64,000 nucleotides of DNA from Brachybacterium equifaecis. GTDB taxonomy: Bacteria; Actinomycetota; Actinomycetes; Actinomycetales; Dermabacteraceae. This document shows, piece by piece, positions 55,445-63,560 of the stretch. The translations under genes were made by a program, and so were the position numbers. The number at the start of each line of letters is the position of its first letter. The first letter of the stretch is position 1. A model generated the notes under the pieces. That model made no database searches, was not told where the DNA came from, and saw only the letters and a program-made list of their open reading frames with translations. The stretch is taken from NCBI RefSeq assembly GCF_023509525.1, contig NZ_JAKNCJ010000002.1:434001-498000 (forward strand), given 5' to 3'.

Positions 55445-56137
55445 TCAGTCCAAGGTGACGCTGGCGGCGGTGTCCGGGGGTGTGCCGATCTCGTCGGCGG
55501 TGTGGCCCGAGCACGGATGGCGCGTGAGCGTAGCCTTGCGAATGCGGTCGAGAGAGAACCACCGCACAGCGCCGCGCAGTCGACACCACCCGATGAGGTA
55601 CCAGCTACCATGGGTGCCGGCGAACAGAATGGGCTCGACGTCGCGACGGGTGTGCTCGCCCGCGGCGGAGACGAAGTCGATGCGCAGCACTCGTTGATCT
55701 GTCATGGCCTGTTCGCAGGCCGAGCGGACGGACCGAGAGGTGCTGGGGGGCGAGTCGACCCAGACGCGCTGCGCGAGCTCGCTTACTTGCTCCCGAGTGC
55801 GCGGGTCGAGGACATCCACGATCTTGCGGACGGCGGCTGCGGCGAGATCAGAGTACGGCGCATCGGGTGCGGCCTTGACCGCTGCCAGCAGTGCCAAGGC
55901 CTGAGCCGGGGACAATGCGACCGGCGGCAGGGAGCCACCTTCTACGATCCCGTACCCGCCGCCTGGACCAGGGCGGGACCATAGCGGTACCCCGGAAGCT
56001 TCGAGTGCCCTCAAGTCTCGTTTGATCGTCCGGACAGACACCCCGAACTCACGGGCCAGCCCCTCAGCACTCCTCCCACGCTTCCCGCCGCGCCTGAGCG
56101 CCTCCGACAGTGCGTGGAGGCGTTCCGAACGCTTCAT
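55445..56137 (-). CDS. WYL-domain transcriptional regulator (cargo gene)
   Basis: 230 residues. N-terminal DeoR/HTH_11-type helix-turn-helix GRSAEGLAREFGVSVRTIKRDLRALEASGVPL, then a linker and a WYL domain (LRIDFVSAAGEHTRRDVEPILFAGTHGSWYLIGWCRLRGAVRWFSLDRI). YafY-type regulators of this size sense small ligands through WYL. It lies inside the IS481 inverted repeats, 36 bp from the left end, divergent from the hydrolase gene with only about 74 bp between them, so it probably controls that gene. Confidence 0.9.
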   Translation of the reverse strand: MKRSERLHALSEALRRGGKRGRSAEGLAREFGVSVRTIKRDLRALEASGVPLWSRPGPGGGYGIVEGGSLPPVALSPAQALALLAAVKAAPDAPYSDLAAAAVRKIVDVLDPRTREQVSELAQRVWVDSPPSTSRSVRSACEQAMTDQRVLRIDFVSAAGEHTRRDVEPILFAGTHGSWYLIGWCRLRGAVRWFSLDRIRKATLTRHPCSGHTADEIGTPPDTAASVTLD

Positions 56138-56211
56138 CAGGAAACCATCGCCATATTCATGTCACAAATAGTGCCACTCCGTTGTCCAAGAGCCCTGCCA
56201 GCATCGAGCAC

Positions 56212-56940
56212 ATGACATCGAAAGCAATGGACCAACCACGCGTCATCCTCGTTCCCGGCTACTGGCTGGGCGCCTGGGCCTGGGATGACGTAGTGCCCGC
56301 TCTGAAGGAGCAAGGGCTCGACGTCGAGGCCGTCACTCCGCCGGGCCTCGACGAGCAGGATCCCGACCGGAAGAACACCACTCTGCAGGACCAGGCCGAC
56401 GCCCTCCAGGCCCTCGTCGAACAGGCCGGCGGCGACGTCGTTCTCGTAGGGCACAGCGGTGCCAACGCCGCGGTGAGCACCGTCGCAGACAGGATCCCGC
56501 AGCTGCTCCGCCGGGTCATCTGGGTAGATTCCGGGCCCATGCCAGACGGAGGAGCCTTCGCGCCGGAGCTCCCGCAGGACATCGAGGAGCTCCCGCTGCC
56601 TGACTTTGACACGCTCGGTCAGCAGGCCAGCCTCGAAGGGCTCAGCGATGGTCAGCTCAAGACCTTCCGCGCCCGCGCTGTTCCCGAGCCTGCAGGTGTC
56701 GCCCGCGCCACCGTCTCCCTGACCAGTGATCTGCGCCACAGCGTGCCGACCACCCTGATCTGCTGCTCCCTACCGTCCAGCCAGGTCCTTGAGCTGGCCC
56801 AGGCACGACACCCCATGTTCGCCGCCGTCAACGACCTGATCGACGTCCAGATCATCGACCTGCCCACTGGTCACTGGCCGATGTGGAGCCGCCCCGAGGA
56901 TCTGGCCAACGCGATCGCCGCCGCCGCTCTCGCCTCCTGA
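56212..56940 (+). CDS. Alpha/beta hydrolase (cargo gene)
   Basis: 242 residues from ATG 56212; a second ATG at 56227 is possible. Alpha/beta hydrolase with oxyanion region VPGYWLGAWAWDDV, nucleophile elbow LVGHSGAN (Ser82), a likely acid Asp in the later strand and catalytic His in LPTGHWPMW near residue 226. It resembles small EstC/salicylate-esterase-like hydrolases. Substrate unknown. Cargo of the IS481-type transposon and probable target of the divergent WYL regulator. A 16 bp perfect hairpin lies 14 bases after the stop. Confidence 0.88.
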   Translation: MTSKAMDQPRVILVPGYWLGAWAWDDVVPALKEQGLDVEAVTPPGLDEQDPDRKNTTLQDQADALQALVEQAGGDVVLVGHSGANAAVSTVADRIPQLLRRVIWVDSGPMPDGGAFAPELPQDIEELPLPDFDTLGQQASLEGLSDGQLKTFRARAVPEPAGVARATVSLTSDLRHSVPTTLICCSLPSSQVLELAQARHPMFAAVNDLIDVQIIDLPTGHWPMWSRPEDLANAIAAAALAS

Positions 56941-56953
56941 GTTCCTCGTCACC

Positions 56954-56992
56954 GATGAAGGGGGTCAGCCACTGCCGCTGACCCCCTTCATC
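56954..56992 (+). terminator. Hairpin after the cargo hydrolase
   Basis: GATGAAGGGGGTCAGC (56954-56969) pairs perfectly with GCTGACCCCCTTCATC (56977-56992). It separates the hydrolase from the transposase gene, which starts 18 bases later. Confidence 0.8.
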
Positions 56993-57009
56993 CCGTTCCG
57001 AAAGCCCCC

Positions 57010-57996
57010 ATGAGCCACAAGAACGCCGCCCTGACACCCCGCCACCGGCTGAAGGTCGCTCGCCTCGTCGTCGAGGATGGGTGGCCGATCAGCGAGGTGG
57101 CCGCTCGGTTCCAGGTGTCCTGGCCGACGGTGAAGCGGTGGGTCGACCGCTACCTCGCCGACGAGTCCATGGAAGACCGGTCTTCGCGCCCGAGGGTGTC
57201 GCCGAACAAGACCCCGAAGACGGTGACCAAGCGGTGCGTCAGCCTGCGAATGCGGTTGCGCGAAGGCCCAGTTCAGCTCGCCGCTCGACTCGGCATCGCA
57301 CCATCGACGGTGCACCGAATCCTCACGACGGCACGCCTCAACCGGCTGTCCTACGCCGACCGTGCCACCGGCGAGCCGATCCGCCGGTACGAACACCCCC
57401 ATCCCGGCTCGCTGGTGCACGTGGACGTGAAGAAGCTCGGGAACATCCCCGACGGCGGCGGCTGGCGCTTTGTCGGCCGACTCCACGGCGAACGCAACCG
57501 CGCCGCCACGCCCGGGAAGCCGAAGAGCAAATGGCACAACCCAAAGCTTGGGTCCGCGTTCGTGCACACCGTCATTGACGACCACTCCCGCGTCGCGTAC
57601 ACCGAGGTCCACGACGACGAGACCGCCATCACCGCCGTCGCCGTCCTGCACCGGGCGGTCGAGTGGTTCGCAGACCGCGGCGTCACCATCGAACGGGTGC
57701 TGTCTGACAATGGCGGGGCATACCGGTCACACCTGTGGCGCGACACCTGCGAGGCCCTATCGATCACCCCGAAGCGGACCCGTCCGTACCGGCCGCAGAC
57801 CAACGGAAAAGTGGAGCGCTTCCACCGGACCATGGCCGACGGGTGGGCGTACGCCCGCTGTTACACCAGCGAGCAAGAACGACGTGACGCCCTGCCGGAC
57901 TGGCTGCACCAGTACAACGAACACCGTCCGCATACCGCCTGCGGCAACCAGCCGCCCTCCTCGCGATTGATCAACGTGCCCGGTCAGTACATCTAG
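57010..57996 (+). CDS. IS481-family transposase
   Basis: 328 residues. N-terminal helix-turn-helix VARLVVEDGWPISEVAARFQ and a second HTH (REGPVQLAARLGIAPSTVHRIL), then the rve integrase core with catalytic Asp139 (LVHVDVKKL), Asp233 (VLSDNGGAYRS) and Glu269 (TNGKVERFHRT), a DD35E spacing. The frame is intact. Its last sense codon begins in the right terminal repeat and the TAG stop lies in the duplicated target, so every insertion depends on the target sequence for termination. Confidence 0.93.
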   Translation: MSHKNAALTPRHRLKVARLVVEDGWPISEVAARFQVSWPTVKRWVDRYLADESMEDRSSRPRVSPNKTPKTVTKRCVSLRMRLREGPVQLAARLGIAPSTVHRILTTARLNRLSYADRATGEPIRRYEHPHPGSLVHVDVKKLGNIPDGGGWRFVGRLHGERNRAATPGKPKSKWHNPKLGSAFVHTVIDDHSRVAYTEVHDDETAITAVAVLHRAVEWFADRGVTIERVLSDNGGAYRSHLWRDTCEALSITPKRTRPYRPQTNGKVERFHRTMADGWAYARCYTSEQERRDALPDWLHQYNEHRPHTACGNQPPSSRLINVPGQYI

Positions 57997-58027
57997 CGAA
58001 CAGACTGCGACCGGAGTACAACCCGAG

Positions 58028-58141
58028 ATGGATCCGATGTCGTTACATGGACACCTTTCAAAGCGCGGCCACGACGATGCGAAGATGCACGAACATACCC
58101 AGCCGGAGCAGGCTCCGATCGACTTTCAGGTCGACCCCTGA
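58028..58141 (+). CDS. Possible 37-residue small protein
   Basis: An ATG-to-TGA frame of 37 codons (MDPMSLHGHLSKRGHDDAKM to DFQVDP) lies between the transposon and the regulator pair. It is charged, His-rich and has no signal peptide. There is no strong ribosome site, and the region may instead be a leader. Weak support. Confidence 0.25.
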   Translation: MDPMSLHGHLSKRGHDDAKMHEHTQPEQAPIDFQVDP

Positions 58142-58187
58142 TGCACCCCGTTGCTGTTCCCCTGCCCAGCCCTTCTAGGAGACGACC

Positions 58188-58817
58188 GTGCGATATCTGC
58201 ACATCTGCGACCCGAACATCGCGCTCCGCGAGGCCGCAGCGTCGACCATGCTGGCCGCGGCTCCAGAGCTGCGCCTCGGCGTCTCCTCCTCCGACTGGCT
58301 CGCCTTCCACGACTGGGGCTACGGCTCCGACCTGGTCGTCCTCCGGGCCGACTTCTGCGACATGTGGCCCGCACTGCTGAAGGTGCGCGCCCTGCGCCGC
58401 CTCGACTGCGTGGTCGCGCTCATCCTGCCCGGCGATGCGACCTCAGCTGCGCGCAAGCGCATGCTCGACGCCGGCGCCGCTGCGCTGATCAGCGAGAGCG
58501 ATGGGCTAGAGGCAGCACTGACCACCCTGCGCAACGTCGCGGCGGATCCGCCCCCGCTGCCCCGCATCTGCGAGGTCGAGCCGATCCTCTCCGATCGGGT
58601 GCTGCAGGTCGCCTGCCTCTACGCCAGCACGCAGTCCCCCTCCGCGCAGGACCTCGCGCGCATGTTCGCCACCTCTGTCACCACGGTGAGGACCCAGCTG
58701 CAGACCGCGCGGCGCATCCTCCAGGAGTCGGGGTGGGAGGCGAGCACCCGGGCGGAGCGTTCCGCTGCGCTGCGCGGATGCGGACTGATGATCGGCGAGT
58801 CCGGTCTCGTAGGATGA
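58188..58817 (+). CDS. Degenerate receiver/LuxR-type HTH regulator
   Basis: 209 residues from a GTG behind TAGGAGA. The N-terminal half has a response-regulator-like fold (LHICDPNIALREAAASTML, DLVVLRADFCDMWPALLKVRAL, AARKRMLDAGAAALISESDGLEAALTTLR), but the usual DD/D/T/K phosphorylation set is not clear. The C-terminal part is a LuxR-like helix-turn-helix (SAQDLARMFATSVTTVRTQLQTARRIL). DNA binding is likely; phosphorylation is doubtful. It is coupled to the next regulator, whose first possible ATG overlaps this stop. Confidence 0.75.
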   Translation: MRYLHICDPNIALREAAASTMLAAAPELRLGVSSSDWLAFHDWGYGSDLVVLRADFCDMWPALLKVRALRRLDCVVALILPGDATSAARKRMLDAGAAALISESDGLEAALTTLRNVAADPPPLPRICEVEPILSDRVLQVACLYASTQSPSAQDLARMFATSVTTVRTQLQTARRILQESGWEASTRAERSAALRGCGLMIGESGLVG

Positions 58818-58822
58818 CGCCT

Positions 58823-59662
58823 ATGTCCGATCTCGGTGGCCCCCGAACTGAGCCAGCGCAGGCCGCTCAGCCGACTGAGCCGTTGAAGGTCTTCCTCATC
58901 GGCGCGAGCGAGCTGGACCGCTCGGCGATCGCGCACATCCTGAACCCCCATGGTGTCCAGGTCCACGCGCTGGCCTCCGAAGCGGAGCTCGGCCCTGCGC
59001 ACCTGCATCACACTGCTCTCTTCGCCGCGTGGAAGGGCGACCCGGAGGCCTTCGCCGGAGCGTTCCGGGCGCGCCGCCGCGGGCTGCTCGTCACCGTCGT
59101 CGGCAGCGTGCCCACTCACCTCCGCGAGGAGCTCGAGCGCGAGAACATCCAGCTGATGACGACGGACGGCATCGCGCACTCCGCTCTGAACCAGTTCGTC
59201 ACGCAGGGGCCGGAGGAGTTCCAGAGCATCGGCGCTCTTCCCGTCGTCGACCCCGACGCGGAGCTCAGCGGATTGAGCGCACCGCTCTCCGCGCGTGAGC
59301 GCGAGATCGCCGAGATCATCGCCGCAGATCCCTCCTTCACGCGCACCGCTCTCGCCGAGATGCTGTCGATCTCGGAGGGCACGCTGAAGGTGCACCTCCG
59401 GCGCCTTCGCACCAAGACAGGCGGGACCGGGCTCTCCCAGCCCGCCTTCGCCGATCGTCTCCTCGCCATCGGCATCGCCGTCGGCGCCGCGGGAGCCGCT
59501 GGAGTCGCGGCAACGGCAGGGGTCGGCGCCGCCGAAGCCACGGCAGCCGCTGCCGTCGTCGGCACTGCGGCCGGGGCGGCCGCAGTCATCGCCGACATCA
59601 CCGGCAGCGCTGAGAGCGATGGACCCAGCCCCGATGCGGCACCAGGGAGCTCCCCCGCCTGA
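58823..59662 (+). CDS. LuxR-type regulator with Ala/Gly-rich hydrophobic C-terminus
   Basis: 279 residues from ATG 58823 with AGGA upstream; an ATG at 58814 that overlaps the previous stop is the alternative. Residues about 25-140 form a receiver-like domain (KVFLIGASELDRSAIAHIL, RGLLVTVVGSVPTHLREEL) without a clear phospho-Asp. A LuxR helix-turn-helix follows (LSAREREIAEIIAADPSFTR ... SISEGTLKVHLRRLRTKTG). Then comes an unusual tail of about 60 residues almost wholly Ala, Gly, Val and Ile, similar to a glycine-zipper membrane helix. Together with the previous gene it forms a regulator pair of unknown target. Confidence 0.72.
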   Translation: MSDLGGPRTEPAQAAQPTEPLKVFLIGASELDRSAIAHILNPHGVQVHALASEAELGPAHLHHTALFAAWKGDPEAFAGAFRARRRGLLVTVVGSVPTHLREELERENIQLMTTDGIAHSALNQFVTQGPEEFQSIGALPVVDPDAELSGLSAPLSAREREIAEIIAADPSFTRTALAEMLSISEGTLKVHLRRLRTKTGGTGLSQPAFADRLLAIGIAVGAAGAAGVAATAGVGAAEATAAAAVVGTAAGAAAVIADITGSAESDGPSPDAAPGSSPA

Positions 59663-59684
59663 GCGTGACGAGCCGTTCTGCGGC

Positions 59685-61751
59685 TCAGGCGCCGGCCACA
59701 GCCTCCTGCTCCTCGCTCTCGGCAGGCTCCGCCGCACCGCCCTCGAACTGCGAGCGGTAGAGACGGGCATACGCGCCGCCCGACGCGATGAGGTCTTCAT
59801 GGCTGCCCTGCTCGACGATGTCGCCGTCCTCCATCACCAGGATCAGATCGGCGTCGCGGATCGTGGAGAGGCGGTGCGCGATGACGAAGGAGGTGCGGCC
59901 CTCGCGCAGGAGGTTCATCGCGCGCTGCACGAGCACCTCGGTGCGGGTGTCCACGCTCGAGGTCGCCTCGTCCAGGATCAGCAGGCTCGGCCGGGCGAGG
60001 AACGCACGGGCGATGGTCAGCAGCTGCTTCTCACCGGCGGAGACGTTCGAGGCGTCCGAATCGAGCACCGTCTCGTAGCCCTCCGGGAGGTGCGCGACGA
60101 AGTCGTCGACGTGCGTCGCCTTCGCCGCCTCGATGACCTCCTCGTCGCTCGCATCGAGGCGCCCGTAGCGGATGTTCTCCATGATCGTGCCGTTGAACAG
60201 CCACGTGTCCTGGAGGACCATCCCGGTGCGCTCGCGCAGCTGGCGCCGGGTGAGGTCGCGGATGTCCACGCCGTCCAGCGTGATGCGCCCGCCGTCGATC
60301 TCGTAGAACCGCATGATGAGGTTGACCAGGGTGGTCTTGCCGGCGCCCGTCGGCCCGACGATCGCGACGGTCTGGCCGGGCTCGGCGACCAGCGAGAGAT
60401 CGCGGATCAGCTCCCGATCCGGGCTGTAGGAGAAGCGCACGTGGTCGAACTCCACGCGGCCCTGGCGGATGCGCTCGGCAGCAGCGCGCGTGACGGAGTC
60501 GGCCGTCTCGGGCTCCTGCTCCTCGGCGTCCAGCAGCTCGAAGACCCGCTCTGCGCTCGCAACACTGGACTGCAGCATCGTGGCCATGGAGGCGACCTGG
60601 CTGAGGGGCTGGGTGAACTGGCGGTTGTACTGGATGAACGCCTGCACGGAGCCGAGCGTGATGCTGCCGGAGACGACCTGCAGCCCGCCGACGATCGCGA
60701 TGCCGACGTAGCTCAGGTTCCCGACGAACATCATCAGCGGCATGATCAGCGAGGAGACGAACTGCGCCCCGAAGCTCGCCCGGTACATCTCGGCATTGCG
60801 CTCCTCGAAGAGCGCGGAGCTCTCGGCGCGGCGGCCGAAGACGGTGATCAGCTCATGGCCGCTGAAGGCCTCCTCAACCTCGGCGTTGACCTTTCCGGTC
60901 GCATCCCACTGCTGCTGGAACAGCTTCTGCGAGCGGGTGCCGACGATCGCGGTGACGGCGAAGGCGACCGGGATGATCGCGAGCGTGATGAGGGTGAGCT
61001 TCCACGAGATCGTGAACATCATGATCACGACGCCGATGAGCATCAGGATCGAGTTCACCAGGCCTGTCAGCGTGTTGATCAGGGTGTTCTGGATGTTGTC
61101 GATGTCGTTGGTGACGCGGGAGAGGATGTCGCCGCGCCGCTGGCCGTCGAAGTAGCCCAGCGGCAGGCGGTGCAGCTTCTCCTCGACGTCCCGTCGCAGG
61201 CGGTACACCATCTTGAAGATGATCCGGTTGAGCATCAGCCCCTGCAGCCACTGGAACAGGGAGGCGACCACGTAGAGCCCGACCATCAGGAGCAGCACCC
61301 GGTGCAGCTCGGCGAAGTCGATGCCCTGGCCGGGGGTGACATCCATTCCGGTGAGCATGTCGGCGAAGGTGTCGTTGCCCGCCGCGCGCAGCTGCGCGAT
61401 CGCCTGCTCCTTGGTGGTCCCAGCGGGGAGCTGGCGGGAGATGACGCCGGAGAACACGATGTCCGTCGCCCAGCCCAGCACCTTCGGGCCGACGACCGAC
61501 AAGCCCACGCTGATCACGCCGAGGAGCAGACCCCAGATCACATACGCGCGCTCCGGGGCCATCTGGGCGATCAGCCTGCGGGCGGAGGGGCCGAAGCTCT
61601 TCGCGCTCTGGCCGGGGCGCAGACCGCGCCCGGCGTCCTTCTCCGCGGCGATCTCCGCGGCCTCTGCTGCCTCGTCGCCGACGACGGCCGGTGAGGAAGT
61701 CGCGGACTGATCGTCCAGCTCGGTGTTCTCGGCCTGGTCCTGTCGGCTCAT
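59685..61751 (-). CDS. ABC exporter half-transporter with canonical nucleotide site
   Basis: 688 residues. A charged N-terminal extension of about 70 residues precedes six membrane helices (ABC_membrane) and a nucleotide-binding domain: Walker A GPTGAGKTTL, signature NVSAGEKQLL, Walker B LLILDEATSSVD with the catalytic Glu, switch His IAHRLSTI. Start overlaps the upstream gene's stop (ATGA). Together they form a heterodimeric LmrCD/TmrAB-type multidrug or lipid exporter. Confidence 0.93.
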   Translation of the reverse strand: MSRQDQAENTELDDQSATSSPAVVGDEAAEAAEIAAEKDAGRGLRPGQSAKSFGPSARRLIAQMAPERAYVIWGLLLGVISVGLSVVGPKVLGWATDIVFSGVISRQLPAGTTKEQAIAQLRAAGNDTFADMLTGMDVTPGQGIDFAELHRVLLLMVGLYVVASLFQWLQGLMLNRIIFKMVYRLRRDVEEKLHRLPLGYFDGQRRGDILSRVTNDIDNIQNTLINTLTGLVNSILMLIGVVIMMFTISWKLTLITLAIIPVAFAVTAIVGTRSQKLFQQQWDATGKVNAEVEEAFSGHELITVFGRRAESSALFEERNAEMYRASFGAQFVSSLIMPLMMFVGNLSYVGIAIVGGLQVVSGSITLGSVQAFIQYNRQFTQPLSQVASMATMLQSSVASAERVFELLDAEEQEPETADSVTRAAAERIRQGRVEFDHVRFSYSPDRELIRDLSLVAEPGQTVAIVGPTGAGKTTLVNLIMRFYEIDGGRITLDGVDIRDLTRRQLRERTGMVLQDTWLFNGTIMENIRYGRLDASDEEVIEAAKATHVDDFVAHLPEGYETVLDSDASNVSAGEKQLLTIARAFLARPSLLILDEATSSVDTRTEVLVQRAMNLLREGRTSFVIAHRLSTIRDADLILVMEDGDIVEQGSHEDLIASGGAYARLYRSQFEGGAAEPAESEEQEAVAGA

Positions 61752-63484
61752 GCCGCCACCTCCTCTGCGCCCTGCGAACGGACGATCTCTCGATATGTCT
61801 CGCTGCTCTCAAGCAGCTGTGCGTGGGTGCCGGAGGCGACGACGCGCCCGTGATCCATGACCAGGATCAGATCCGCGCTCGTGATGGTCGAGACGCGCTG
61901 GGCGACGATGAGCACGAGCGCATCGCGCGTCTCCGGCTTCAGGGCGGCGCGCAGCTTCGCGTCGGTCGTGAGGTCGAGCGCGCTGAAGGAGTCGTCGAAA
62001 AGGTAGATCTCGGGGCGGGCGACGAGCGCGCGGGCGATGCACAGCCGCTGGCGCTGACCGCCGGACACGTTCGTGCCGCCCTGGGCGATCGCCGAGTCGA
62101 GCCCGTCGGGCATCGCGGCGACGAAGTCGCGTCCCTGCGCGACGGTGAGCGCGTGCCACAGCTCCTCGTCGGTGGCATCGGGCCGGCCGAAGCGCAGGTT
62201 CGAGGCGATCGTGCCGGAGAACAGGTAGGGCTTCTGCGGCACGAGGCCGATGCCCTGCCACAGCAGCTGGGGATCCAGATCGCGGACGTCGTGGCCGTCC
62301 AGCACCACGCGGCCCGCGGTGGCATCCATGAGCCGGGGCACGAGGTTCAGCAGCGTGGACTTGCCCGCGCCCGTGCCGCCGATGATCGCGACGGTCTGCC
62401 CGGCGCGGGCGTCGAAGGTGATGCCCTCCAGCACCGGCGAATCGGCCCCGGGGTAGGTGAAGGAGACGTCCTCGAAGGCGAGCTGCCCGTGCACGTCGAC
62501 CGCCGTGACGGGCCGTGCGGGCGGGACGACGGAGGATTCGGTGCTGAGCACCTCGTCGATGCGCTCGGAGCTGACCATGGCGCGCGGGATCATCATCGTC
62601 ATGAAGGTGGCCATCATGACCGCGATCAGGATCTGGATCAGATAGGCGATGAACGCGGTGATCGAGCCGATCTGCATCTGGCCTGCATCGACGCGGGGCG
62701 CGGCGAACCACAGCACGAGCACGCTCGAGACGTTGAGCAGGAACATGATGATGGGGTTGATGAGGATCATCAGCAGGCCGACGCGCCTGTTCGTGTCGGT
62801 CAGGAGCTCATTGGCGTGCTCGTAGCGCTCGCGCTCGAAGTCTTCGCGGGTGAAGGCGCGCAGCACGCGGATGCCGGTGATCTGTTCGCGCAGAACGAGG
62901 TTGATCGCATCGATGCGCTCCTGCATGACGCGGAACAGCGGCGCCGCCTTCCAGATGATCAGGCCCACGGCCAGGAGCATCAGCGGCACCATGACCGCGA
63001 TCAGCCAGGCGAGCCCGGCCTCTTCGCGCAGCGCCAGGACGATGCCGCCGATGCCCGTGATCGGCGCCTGCACGAGGAACTGCATCGTGAAGAAGACGAG
63101 CATCTGGACCTGCTGGACGTCGTTCGTCGAGCGGGTGATGAGGGAGGGCGCACCGAAGCGGCCGACCTCCTGCGCCGAGTAGGTGGCGACCTGGTCGAAC
63201 ACGCGGCTGCGCAGGTCGCGCCCCACCTGCATCGCGGCGCGCGCAGCGGCGAAGTTCGCGACGATCACCGCGAGGATGTTCGCGAGGGTGACCAGCAGCA
63301 TCCAGCCGCCGAGGCGCCAGATCACGGGGACGTCGCCCTGGGCGACGCCCTCGTCGATGATGTCGGCGTTGAGCGTGGGCAGATACAGCGAGGCCAGCAC
63401 GCCGATCAGCTGGAAGACGATGACGACGAGCACCCAGGGCCAGTACGGCCGGAGTGCGCGCAGGGAGAGGCGGAGCAGCGTCAC
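61748..63484 (-). CDS. ABC exporter half-transporter with degenerate catalytic site
   Basis: 578 residues from a GTG with AAGGATCC upstream. Six membrane helices and nucleotide-binding domain with Walker A GGTGAGKSTL, signature NVSGGQRQRL and Walker B IYLFDDSFSALD, in which the catalytic Glu is replaced by Asp; the switch position reads VAQRVSTI (Gln for His). Such degenerate sites are normal in one half of heterodimeric exporters. First gene of the two-gene operon; a 9 bp inverted repeat lies 22 bases upstream. Confidence 0.93.
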   Translation of the reverse strand: MTLLRLSLRALRPYWPWVLVVIVFQLIGVLASLYLPTLNADIIDEGVAQGDVPVIWRLGGWMLLVTLANILAVIVANFAAARAAMQVGRDLRSRVFDQVATYSAQEVGRFGAPSLITRSTNDVQQVQMLVFFTMQFLVQAPITGIGGIVLALREEAGLAWLIAVMVPLMLLAVGLIIWKAAPLFRVMQERIDAINLVLREQITGIRVLRAFTREDFERERYEHANELLTDTNRRVGLLMILINPIIMFLLNVSSVLVLWFAAPRVDAGQMQIGSITAFIAYLIQILIAVMMATFMTMMIPRAMVSSERIDEVLSTESSVVPPARPVTAVDVHGQLAFEDVSFTYPGADSPVLEGITFDARAGQTVAIIGGTGAGKSTLLNLVPRLMDATAGRVVLDGHDVRDLDPQLLWQGIGLVPQKPYLFSGTIASNLRFGRPDATDEELWHALTVAQGRDFVAAMPDGLDSAIAQGGTNVSGGQRQRLCIARALVARPEIYLFDDSFSALDLTTDAKLRAALKPETRDALVLIVAQRVSTITSADLILVMDHGRVVASGTHAQLLESSETYREIVRSQGAEEVAA

Positions 63485-63505
63485 GAGGATCCTTCGATGG
63501 AGCAG

Positions 63506-63527
63506 GGCGGGAAGGGCGCTTCCCGCC
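63506..63527 (-). promoter_or_regulatory. Inverted repeat in the leader of the ABC exporter operon
   Basis: GGCGGGAAG (63506-63514) and CTTCCCGCC (63519-63527) form a perfect dyad with a four-base spacer, 22 bp upstream of the GTG start of the exporter operon. It could be an operator or an mRNA hairpin; the regulator is unknown. Confidence 0.45.
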
Positions 63528-63560
63528 GGACTCGGAGCCTACTCGCGGGGGCGGACAGTC

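Larger units (their letters stand above)
55409..57991 (+). mobile_element. IS481-family transposon carrying a WYL regulator and an alpha/beta hydrolase
   Basis: A 2583 bp element. The left end starts TGTACTGACCGGGGACGTT and the right end, read inward, starts TGTACTGACCGGGCACGTT; over the first 23 bases only one differs. The hexamer TCTAGC flanks both ends (55403-55408 and 57992-57997), a clean 6 bp target duplication. TGT...ACA ends and a DD35E transposase fit IS481. Inside, besides the transposase, lie a WYL regulator and a divergently transcribed alpha/beta hydrolase as cargo. The transposase stop codon TAG is formed by the flanking TCTAGC. Confidence 0.92.

Noticed and set aside
55445-56940. 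Region between inverted IS481 ends as a composite transposon of two IS copies
   Set aside because: There is only one transposase; the left end is just the terminal repeat, and the single 6 bp duplication shows one unit element.
58028-58141. Small 37-codon frame as a signalling peptide for the adjacent regulators
   Set aside because: No export signal, no strong ribosome site and no conservation data; kept only as a weak feature.
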